A stretch of DNA of 64,000 nucleotides from Streptomyces virginiae (GTDB lineage Bacteria; Actinomycetota; Actinomycetes; Streptomycetales; Streptomycetaceae). The notes beneath the pieces are model-generated. The model did no database searches. It saw nothing but the letters and a program-made list of their open reading frames with translations, and was not told the DNA's origin. Location of the stretch: assembly GCF_000720455.1 (NCBI RefSeq), contig NZ_JOAK01000008.1:1-64000 (forward strand). Reading direction: 5' to 3'. Position numbers and translations under genes: made by a program. Shown piece by piece: positions 42,266-49,499 of the stretch. Within the stretch, counting starts at the first letter, position 1; each line of letters opens with the position of its first letter.

Positions 42266-43660
42266 ATGGACGCCACCGCCGTCGCGTTAGGTGACACCAC
42301 CCGCAGCGACACATCGAGCAGCGACACCCCCCGCAGCGACACCCCCCGCACCCGTGCCGATTCCCCCGGGCCCGGACCGGCCGACGGGTCCCCGGGCGTG
42401 GAACCCCCGGCCCCGGCCCCGGCCCCTACCCCGCCCGCTCCTCCGGCGGCGGCCCCGGACGGTGCGGCCGCCGACCCCGTCGTGCCGGCGCAGGCGGCCC
42501 CCCGTGACTGCGGCCGTCCTGCCGGACCCGCGCAGCGCCACGCGCGGCCCGTGATCACCGAGTTGCGGCTGTCCGCCTTCGGGCGGCACCGGTCCGCTGC
42601 CTTCCCGCTCGGGCCCGTCTCCCTCTTCGCCGGGCCGAGCGGCAGCGGCAAGTCCCAGGCTCTGGCCGCCTACGAGGCCCTGGCCGGGCTGGGCGCCGGC
42701 GCCACCCTCGACGAGGCCTTCCCCGACGCGGGCGCCCGCATCCCCGACCGGGCGCTCCCCGACGCGCAGCGGCGACGCGGCTTCCGCCTCGGCTGCACCG
42801 TCGACGGCCCCGCCGGACCGGTCCGGCTCGACCTCGCGGTCCAGGCCGAGCCCGCCCTGCGGATCGTCGGCGAACGGCTCTCGCAGGACGGGCAGATCCT
42901 GTTCGCCACCGCCCTGCGGGACCCCGGCCGGCGCTCGGTGCAGGCCGCCTGGCTGACCGGTGGCGCCGTCGGCGTCACCCGGGCCCCGCTGCCCGACGAC
43001 CGGCTCGGCACCGCGCTGCTCCCGCTGCGGGTCGCCGGCTCGACGGCCGGCCAGCGGCAGGTGCTGGCCGCTGCCGAGCAGGTGGTCGTGGCCCTGCGCT
43101 CGGTGTTCGTCTGCGACCCGCGCCCCGACCGGATGCGCGCACCGGTCCCGCGGGGTGAGGGCCGGCTGCTGCGCGACTGCGCCAACCTGGCTGACGTACT
43201 GCGCCGGACCCGCCACGAGTGCGGGACCCGCCACGCGCTGCTGGCCGAGGCCGCCCGTACCGGCTGCCCGGGGTCCGTGACCGGGCTCGACGTACGCGCC
43301 CCGGAGAGCGGCACCGTCACCGCGGTCCTGGACCGCGGACCCGGCCGCCCCGCCACGGAACTGGCCCGGCTCGGCTCCGGCGAACTCCGCTTCCTCGCGC
43401 TCGCGCTGGTCCTGCTCACCGGACCGGGGGTGCTGGACATGGACCCCGCCGCCGAACTGCTCTCCGCACGGCAGGCGCTGACCGTCCTGGCCGACGGCTT
43501 CGACCACGGCCTGGACGGCGGCCAGAGCGCCGAACTGCTGCGGCTGGCGCTGCTGTCCTGCGGCCGCGGCCACGTCCGGCTGGTGGCGGCCGTGGGGGAG
43601 GGGACCGCGGCCGCCGCCCGCCGCCTGGCGGGCGTGTCGGTGGTAGACCTGTCGGTATGA
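42266..43660 (+). CDS. AAA/OLD-like ATPase of unknown role
   Basis: 464 residues. A low-complexity Ser/Asp/Thr then Pro/Ala N-terminus (about 1-95) contains short near-identical SDTPR repeats. The ATPase part follows: LRLSAFGRHRSAAFPLGPVSLFAGPSGSGKSQALAAYEAL (Walker A) and late ELARLGSGELRFLALALVLLTGPGVLDMD, a signature-like and Walker-B-like block of SMC/OLD-type AAA proteins. No nuclease domain is seen. It is coupled by ATGA to a MazG-like gene. Function unknown; a house-cleaning or defence-related role would be speculative. Confidence 0.75.
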   Translation: MDATAVALGDTTRSDTSSSDTPRSDTPRTRADSPGPGPADGSPGVEPPAPAPAPTPPAPPAAAPDGAAADPVVPAQAAPRDCGRPAGPAQRHARPVITELRLSAFGRHRSAAFPLGPVSLFAGPSGSGKSQALAAYEALAGLGAGATLDEAFPDAGARIPDRALPDAQRRRGFRLGCTVDGPAGPVRLDLAVQAEPALRIVGERLSQDGQILFATALRDPGRRSVQAAWLTGGAVGVTRAPLPDDRLGTALLPLRVAGSTAGQRQVLAAAEQVVVALRSVFVCDPRPDRMRAPVPRGEGRLLRDCANLADVLRRTRHECGTRHALLAEAARTGCPGSVTGLDVRAPESGTVTAVLDRGPGRPATELARLGSGELRFLALALVLLTGPGVLDMDPAAELLSARQALTVLADGFDHGLDGGQSAELLRLALLSCGRGHVRLVAAVGEGTAAAARRLAGVSVVDLSV

Positions 43661-44055
43661 ACGAGACGGAGACGCAGGAGCCCCGGCCGTCCGAGCGGCG
43701 GCCCGAGGAACGGCTGGACGTGCTGCAGCGCAGGCTCGCGCGGTTCGCGGCGGCGCGCGGCTGGGAGCCGTACCACACGCCCAAGAACCTGGCGGTGGCG
43801 CTGAGCGTGGAGGCGTCCGAACTGGTCGAGATCTTCCAGTGGCTGACACCGGAACAGTCGGCGAAGGTCATGGAGAAGCCGGAATCCGCCCACCGCGTGG
43901 CCGATGAGGTCGCCGACGTACTCGCGTATCTGCTGCAGTTCTGTGAGGTTCTCGGGGTGGATGTGCTGGATGCGCTCGCCGCGAAGATCGAGAGGAATGA
44001 ACTCCGCTTCCCCGTAACGGGTGGTCCGACACCGAATCGTCACTCTTCGGAGTGA
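43657..44055 (+). CDS. MazG-like / RS21-C6 nucleotide pyrophosphohydrolase
   Basis: 132 residues. MazG helices with the metal-binding EASELVEIFQW and ADEVADVLAYLLQFCE (the ExxE and ExxD pattern). Such enzymes hydrolyse non-canonical or excess dNTPs to NMP and pyrophosphate. Start ATG 43657 overlaps the ATPase stop. Confidence 0.9.
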   Translation: MNETETQEPRPSERRPEERLDVLQRRLARFAAARGWEPYHTPKNLAVALSVEASELVEIFQWLTPEQSAKVMEKPESAHRVADEVADVLAYLLQFCEVLGVDVLDALAAKIERNELRFPVTGGPTPNRHSSE

Positions 44056-44178
44056 TGGACTCCTCCACAATCACGTTTCTGTCCACATTTTCCGAATACC
44101 CCTGGCTTTACTGGCCCGTTGCCCTCACTCTGGGTAGTGGTGAGGACGGCGGGATGTCGTGCGGACGGGGGACGGCAT

Positions 44179-44664
44179 ATGGATGCGGTACGGCTCATCG
44201 CGGCCGGCCGGCACGCGCTGGCACAGAGCGGGGCTGCGTGGGACATAGTGGGCGAGGCCTGGCAGGCCCAGGCACTCGCGCAGGGAATCGGGAGCTGGCT
44301 GGCGGTCACCGGGCCGCCGGAGCTGAGATCGGAGGCACGGGGACTGGGGGAAGCGGGAGGCAGAGGGTGCGGGGTCCTGGACCGGGCGGCCCTGCGCGGC
44401 GAGGGCAGCGCGCCCGAGTATCCGCCGCGGGCCGCACAGCTGGACGGTGTGTCGGATGTCCGGCAGGCACTGCTCGGACTCCAGGCACTGCTGGGCGAAG
44501 TGGGGATAGCCCTGGTCGGGGTGGCCTGCGGCACGGACGACGAGGCCCTGTACTGGCAGTGCATAGAGTCGATCGACGCGGCTGACGAGTCGAGCGACCG
44601 GGTGAGGGCGATCCTGCGCCGCATGGCGGTGCGCGAGCGGGGGTCCGCCTCGGGCGTGGCCTGA
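44179..44664 (+). CDS. DUF6099-like hypothetical protein
   Basis: 161 residues, helical, Ala-rich: MDAVRLIAAGRHALAQSG, ALLGLQALLGEVGIALVGVACGTDDEALYWQCIESIDAADESSDRV. This resembles a conserved Streptomyces family (DUF6099) with no known function. No signal peptide or membrane helix. Confidence 0.7.
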   Translation: MDAVRLIAAGRHALAQSGAAWDIVGEAWQAQALAQGIGSWLAVTGPPELRSEARGLGEAGGRGCGVLDRAALRGEGSAPEYPPRAAQLDGVSDVRQALLGLQALLGEVGIALVGVACGTDDEALYWQCIESIDAADESSDRVRAILRRMAVRERGSASGVA

Positions 44665-44723
44665 GCCGGCACGGCACGGCCCGGGTGCGGGTGGCGCGGG
44701 CGGCTCGGAGAGCGGCACGGGGC

Positions 44724-44751
44724 CGGGTCCCGCCGTGCGCGACGGGACCCG
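44724..44751. terminator. Weak bidirectional terminator
   Basis: 9-bp perfect stem CGGGTCCCG/CGGGACCCG with a 10-nt loop, between two converging genes. Confidence 0.5.
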
Positions 44752-44756
44752 CACGG

Positions 44757-44996
44757 TCACCGGGACCGGTGGGACGGGCGCTCGCTCTCGAGGGTGCGGT
44801 CCGCGGAGGACTGGAGATCGGCGTCGAGCTGCGAGAGGTCGGCGTTCAGCGCCGCCATCAGCTCCTCCATCTGCTGCAGCAGGCCCTTCGGCGCGCCGTC
44901 GTTGCGGGCGGGCACGGTGGACTCCGGTGCGTCGTGTGCTGCCTGTCCGGTCCAGCCGGTCTGTCGGGGGGTCTGCGGCACGGCCTCGTGGGACAT
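44757..44996 (-). CDS. Small hypothetical protein, predicted coiled coil
   Basis: 79 residues starting at ATG 44996, with GAGGAGG 6 nt upstream. The first half is polar and disordered. The second half (LLQQMEELMAALNADLSQLDADLQ) is a good amphipathic helix. No family recognised. It is not close in sequence to a lanthipeptide or other RiPP precursor. Confidence 0.6.
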   Translation of the reverse strand: MSHEAVPQTPRQTGWTGQAAHDAPESTVPARNDGAPKGLLQQMEELMAALNADLSQLDADLQSSADRTLESERPSHRSR

Positions 44997-45199
44997 GGCG
45001 GCCTCCTCGGCCCTGGCCCTTCCGAGGGGGAAGGGGGCGGTGGACGCACCGGCGAGAAGCCGCCGGCACGCGGGCCGGGCGGTCCGGCTCCGTCCGGGCA
45101 AACGATCCCCGTCCGGGCGGGTCACTGGCGGCCCCGGGCCCCGACACGTCAGGTTGACGAAGATTCACCCTGGCGGGGCGGCACGGGCAGGATGGGGTT

Positions 45200-46123
45200 A
45201 TGGATCTTCGCATTTTCACCGAGCCCCAGCAGGGTGCGAGCTACGACACCCTCCTGACCGTCGCCAAGGCCACCGAGGACCTGGGCTTCGACGCCTTCTT
45301 CCGATCCGACCACTACGTCCGCATGGGGAACGCCGACGGTCTGCCCGGCCCCACCGACGCGTGGATCACCCTCGCGGGCCTGGCCCGCGAGACCCGGAGG
45401 ATCCGCCTCGGCACCCTGATGACGGCCGGCACCTTCCGGCTGCCCGGCGTCCTCGCCATCCAGGTGGCGCAGGTCGACCAGATGTCCGGCGGCCGCGTCG
45501 AGCTGGGCCTGGGCGCCGGCTGGTTCGAGGAGGAGCACAGGGCCTACGGGATCCCCTTCCCGGCGGACCGGATGTCCCGGCTGGAGGAGCAGCTGGCCAT
45601 CGTCACCGGCCTGTGGGCCACCCCGCCCGGCGCCACCTTCGACTACGCGGGCGACCACTACCGCGTGGAGAACTCGCCCGCGCTCCCCAAGCCCGTCCAG
45701 GCCCGGATCCCCGTCCTCGTCGGCGGCCACGGCGCCAAGCGCACCCCGCGGCTCGCCGCCCGGTACGCGGACGAGTTCAACATGCCGTTCGCGTCGATCG
45801 CGGACAGCGCGCGGCAGTTCGGCCGGGTCCGGGAGGCGGCCGAACGGGCCGGCCGGGGGCCCGGCGACCTCGTCTACTCCAACGCCCTCGTGGTGTGCGT
45901 GGGCAAGGACGACGCCGAGGTGGCCCGCCGGGCCGCCGCCATCGGCCGGGACGTCGACGAGCTCAAGGCCAACGGCCTGGCCGGCTCCCCGGCCCAGGTC
46001 GTGGAGAAGATCGGCGCCTACGGCGCCACCGGCTCCTCCCGCGTCTACCTCCAGCTCCTCGACCTCGACGACCTCGACCACCTGGAGCTGATCTCCGCCC
46101 AGGTGCTCTCGCAGCTCCGCTAG
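45200..46123 (+). CDS. LLM-class F420-dependent oxidoreductase
   Basis: 307 residues of the luciferase-like barrel: MDLRIFTEPQQG, LGFDAFFRSDHYV, RIRLGTLMTAGTFRLPGVLAIQVAQVDQMSGGRVELGLGAGWFEEEH. This subgroup is usually annotated as F420-dependent (TIGR03560-like). The substrate is unknown. It precedes a homocysteine methyltransferase by 15 bp and is probably co-transcribed with it. Confidence 0.88.
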   Translation: MDLRIFTEPQQGASYDTLLTVAKATEDLGFDAFFRSDHYVRMGNADGLPGPTDAWITLAGLARETRRIRLGTLMTAGTFRLPGVLAIQVAQVDQMSGGRVELGLGAGWFEEEHRAYGIPFPADRMSRLEEQLAIVTGLWATPPGATFDYAGDHYRVENSPALPKPVQARIPVLVGGHGAKRTPRLAARYADEFNMPFASIADSARQFGRVREAAERAGRGPGDLVYSNALVVCVGKDDAEVARRAAAIGRDVDELKANGLAGSPAQVVEKIGAYGATGSSRVYLQLLDLDDLDHLELISAQVLSQLR

Positions 46124-46138
46124 CGGCCGGGAAAATCG

Positions 46139-47059
46139 ATGCCACGCGCGACCGGCCCGCTCGCCGAAGCCCTCGCCCGCCGGACCGTCGTCCTGGACGG
46201 CGGTCTCAGCAACCAGCTCGCCGCCCAGGGCTGCGACCTCACCGGAGGCCTCTGGACCGCCCGCGTCCTCGACGAGCGGCCGGTCCAGATCGAGGCCGCC
46301 CACGCGGCGTACGCGCGGGCCGGCGCCGAGGTGCTGATCACCGCGAGCTACCAGGTCGGCTACGAGGCCTTCGCCGCCCGCGGCCGCGACCGCGACGCGA
46401 CCACCGCCCTGCTGCACCGCAGCGTCGCGCTCGCCGCCCGGGCCGCCGAGGCCGCCGACCACGACGTGTGGGTGGCCGCCTCGGTCGGCCCGTACGGAGC
46501 GGTGCTCGCGGACGGCTCCGAGTACCGCGGCCGGTACGGACTGAGCGTCCGCGAACTCGCCGCGTTCCACCGCCCCCGCATCGAGGCCCTGCTCGCCGCG
46601 GGCCCCGACGTACTGGCCGTGGAGACCCTCCCCGACCCGGACGAGGCCGAGGCCGTGCTCACCGTCCTCGCGGAGACGGGAGCCCCGGCCTGGCTGAGCT
46701 ACACCGTGGCCGGGGGCCGCACCCGGTCCGGACACCCGCTGCCCGAAGCCTTCGCCCTCGCCGCGCGGGCCCCGCAGGTCATCGCGCTCGGCGTCAACTG
46801 CTGCGACCCCGCCGAGGTCCTCCCGGCCCTGAAGGCGGCCGCCGCCGTCACCGCCAAACCCCTGCTGGCGTACCCCAACGACGGCTCCGTCTGGGAGGCG
46901 GCCACCGCCACCTGGCGGACCCCCGAGGCCATGCCCCCGTGGCCCACGTCCGCCTGGTACCGCACCGGAGCCCGCCTCGTCGGCGGCTGCTGCCGCATCG
47001 GCCCCACCCACATCGCGCAACTGGCTCGAGCACCCGACGCCCCCGGCCAAGCCGACTAA
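46139..47059 (+). CDS. mmuM: Homocysteine S-methyltransferase (MmuM type)
   Basis: 306 residues. Zinc ligands are visible as Cys in GVNCCDP and the pair in GGCCRIGP; VLDGGLSNQLAAQG is the family N-terminus. It transfers a methyl group from S-methylmethionine (or AdoMet) to homocysteine to give methionine. Its stop overlaps the stop of the converging excalibur gene. Confidence 0.92.
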   Translation: MPRATGPLAEALARRTVVLDGGLSNQLAAQGCDLTGGLWTARVLDERPVQIEAAHAAYARAGAEVLITASYQVGYEAFAARGRDRDATTALLHRSVALAARAAEAADHDVWVAASVGPYGAVLADGSEYRGRYGLSVRELAAFHRPRIEALLAAGPDVLAVETLPDPDEAEAVLTVLAETGAPAWLSYTVAGGRTRSGHPLPEAFALAARAPQVIALGVNCCDPAEVLPALKAAAAVTAKPLLAYPNDGSVWEAATATWRTPEAMPPWPTSAWYRTGARLVGGCCRIGPTHIAQLARAPDAPGQAD

Positions 47060-47856
47060 CGCTCGCAGCCGACGCCGTCGCCGTCCCGGTCGAGGTGGCG
47101 GCCGTAGCCGGGGTCGCCGACGCGGATGGGGGCCGCGCCCGCCGCCCTCACCGCGGCGCAGTTCCGGTACGAGACGTTGCCGCCACCGCTCCCGCCCGTC
47201 TCGTCGTCGTCGGGCGCCGGGGCGGTCGTGGGGGCCGCCGTCGTGGGGGCGGGCGCCGGCGCGGCCGGCTTCGGGCGCAGGTCCGTGCCGGGCGTCGCGG
47301 GGCAGGCGGTGCCCGGCGCCACCAGGTGCACGACCGGAGCGGCGCTCCGCGCCACGAGTCTGCTGCCGGCCGTGACGTCCTGGAAGCAGACGAGCCAGGT
47401 CCCGTAGTCGGCGGGGAGGCTGACGTCGGCGTAGGCGCTCAGCGCCTTGAGCTCGCCGTCGATCAGTTCCTCCACCGTCTTTTGCGCCTGTGCGTAGGGC
47501 CGGCCGACGGCCGACGGCATCTGCGGTTCGGCGCTCGGTGTGGGCGTCGGTGCCGGCGGCGGGCTGCTGTTCGGGGCGGGGGAGGCGGAGGCCGCCGCCG
47601 TGGTCTGTGCCTTGCCCTCGGCCCCGGTCTCCTCCGGCGGGTCCGACAACAGCGGTATCAGGAACCAGATCCCGGACAGTACGGTGGCGAGGATCTTCTG
47701 CGTCCGCTCCCACTGGCTCGTCCAGGCGAGCGCGATTCCCGCGGGCGGAAGGACGACGAGCGCCGTGATGATCAGGGCGGGGTGCTGCCACCAGCGCCGC
47801 GGGGGCTTGGGCACGGGCATCGGTGCGGGGGCGTAGGCGTGCGGTGGCGGGTACAT
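47056..47856 (-). CDS. Excalibur calcium-binding domain membrane protein
   Basis: 266 residues. Pro-rich N-terminus, two membrane segments (about 27-45 and 52-70), a Pro/Ala/Ser linker, a cysteine-containing middle domain, a second Pro/Ala/Thr linker, and a C-terminal excalibur domain YRNCAAVRAAGAAPIRVGDPGYGRHLDRDGDGVGCER, with the DxDxDG calcium loop. It is probably anchored at the cell surface. Function unknown. Confidence 0.88.
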   Translation of the reverse strand: MYPPPHAYAPAPMPVPKPPRRWWQHPALIITALVVLPPAGIALAWTSQWERTQKILATVLSGIWFLIPLLSDPPEETGAEGKAQTTAAASASPAPNSSPPPAPTPTPSAEPQMPSAVGRPYAQAQKTVEELIDGELKALSAYADVSLPADYGTWLVCFQDVTAGSRLVARSAAPVVHLVAPGTACPATPGTDLRPKPAAPAPAPTTAAPTTAPAPDDDETGGSGGGNVSYRNCAAVRAAGAAPIRVGDPGYGRHLDRDGDGVGCER

Positions 47857-47978
47857 GGCGCTCCTGGAGGCTGTACGCGGTGCGGAGCGCGCGAGCCTAT
47901 CCAGAAGGTTGAAGATCGTACTTGTTTTCGCTCGAAATCCGTTGGCCCGAGGATGATCCGGCAGTCATGCTGAACCGC

Positions 47979-49499
47979 ATGTTCCTTACGATCACCACCA
48001 CCGGGACCGCCGAGAATCCGGCGACTGACCTGGGCTTTCTCCTGCACAAGCACCCCGACCGGGTCCGCGTGGAGAACCAGTCCCACGGCACCGCCCACGT
48101 GTTCTACCCCGAGGCCACGGCCGAGCGGTGCACGGCGGCCCTGTTGCTGGAGGTGGACCCCGTCGCGCTCGTGCGCCGCGGGAAGGGCAAGGGCCGTGGC
48201 GGAGCACCCGACGCCGCGCTCGCGCAGTACGTCAACGACCGGCCGTACGCCGCGTCCTCGCTGCTCGCCGTCGCGCTCAGCGGGGTGTTCCGCACCGCCC
48301 TGAAGGGGCAGTGCGTCCTGCGTCCCGAACTCCCGGACCAGGCGCGGCCGCTGCGCGTCGAGATCCCCGTACTCCCCGCGCGCGGCGGCGCCGCCATGGT
48401 GCACCGGCTGTTCGACCCGCTCGGCTGGGACCTCGTACAGGCCGAGGCCGTACCGCTCGACGAGCAGTTCCCCGAGTGGGGGGACTCCCGCTACGTACGC
48501 CTCGTGCTGGAGGGTGAGCTGCGCCTCGCCGACGCCCTGCGGCAGCTCTACGTGCTCCTGCCGGTCCTCGACGACGCCAAGCACTACTGGATCGCCCCCG
48601 ACGAGGTCGACAAGCTGCTGCGCGCCGGAGAGGGCTGGCTCGCCGCGCACCCCGAGCACGCGCTGATCAGCTCCCGCTACCTGGCCCGCCACAAGCGGCT
48701 GACCCAGGAGGCCGTCGAGAGGCTGGAGCTCGTGCGCCTCGCCGAGTCCGACGGCAGCGAGGTCGAGGAACTCGACAACGCCGTCGACGAGACCCGCGAC
48801 ACGCAGGAGCGGCCCGTACCGCTCGCCGTGCAGCGGCGCGACGCGATCCTCGCCGCCCTGCGCGCCGCCGGCGCCCAGCGGGTGCTGGACCTCGGCTGCG
48901 GACAGGGCCAGTTGGTGCAGGCGCTGCTGGGGGACCCCGCGTACACCGAGATCGTCGGCATGGACGTCTCCGTGCGGGCCCTGACCATCGCCGCCCGCCG
49001 GCTGCGGCTGGAGCGGATGGGCGAACGGCAGAGGTCGCGCGTCACCCTGCTCCAGGGATCGCTCGCCTACACCGACAAGCGGCTGACCGGCTACGACGCG
49101 GCCGTGCTCAGCGAGGTCATCGAGCACTTGGACCTGGAGCGGCTGCCCGCGCTGGAGTACGCCGTGTTCGGCTCGGCCCGTCCCCGTACGGTCCTCGTCA
49201 CCACCCCGAACGTCGAGTACAACGTCCGCTGGGAGACCCTCCCGGCCGGGCACGTCCGGCACGGCGACCACCGCTTCGAGTGGACCCGTGAGGAGTTCCG
49301 CGCCTGGGCCGGCCAGGTCGCGGAGCGCTTCGGCTACGCGGTCGCGTACGTCCCCGTGGGCGACGACGACCCCGAGGTCGGGCCGCCGACGCAGATGGCC
49401 GTCTTCACCCAGGAGGCCGTCAGCGACACCACCACCGGCGCCACCACCGACGCCGCGGCCACCACCACCGACTCCCCGAAGGAGGGCGAGGCAGCATGA
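47979..49499 (+). CDS. hen1: 3'-terminal RNA ribose 2'-O-methyltransferase Hen1
   Basis: 506 residues. An N-terminal domain specific to bacterial Hen1 (MFLTITTTG, TDLGFLLHKHPDRV, RRYVNDRPYAASS-like QYVNDRPYAASSLL) is followed by a methyltransferase domain with VLDLGCGQGQLVQALL, the metal ligands SEVIEH and HRFEWTREEF. It methylates the repaired 3'-end so that the RNA resists re-cleavage. It is coupled by ATGA to the kinase-phosphatase-ligase gene. An ATG at 47967 is also possible. The last 30 residues are a Thr/Ala tail. Confidence 0.95.
   Translation: MFLTITTTGTAENPATDLGFLLHKHPDRVRVENQSHGTAHVFYPEATAERCTAALLLEVDPVALVRRGKGKGRGGAPDAALAQYVNDRPYAASSLLAVALSGVFRTALKGQCVLRPELPDQARPLRVEIPVLPARGGAAMVHRLFDPLGWDLVQAEAVPLDEQFPEWGDSRYVRLVLEGELRLADALRQLYVLLPVLDDAKHYWIAPDEVDKLLRAGEGWLAAHPEHALISSRYLARHKRLTQEAVERLELVRLAESDGSEVEELDNAVDETRDTQERPVPLAVQRRDAILAALRAAGAQRVLDLGCGQGQLVQALLGDPAYTEIVGMDVSVRALTIAARRLRLERMGERQRSRVTLLQGSLAYTDKRLTGYDAAVLSEVIEHLDLERLPALEYAVFGSARPRTVLVTTPNVEYNVRWETLPAGHVRHGDHRFEWTREEFRAWAGQVAERFGYAVAYVPVGDDDPEVGPPTQMAVFTQEAVSDTTTGATTDAAATTTDSPKEGEAA

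Noticed and set aside
44724..44751. GTCCCG/CGGGAC inverted repeat as a fourth copy of the cluster operator
   Set aside because: Arm spacing is 10 nt rather than 4 and it lies between converging genes; read as a terminator hairpin.
44757..44996. Small protein as a RiPP precursor
   Set aside because: No leader/core pattern, no cysteines, and no maturation enzyme nearby.
44794..47973. Plus-strand 1059-residue frame across several genes
   Set aside because: It crosses the luciferase-like and methyltransferase genes in the wrong frame and is Arg/Pro-rich.
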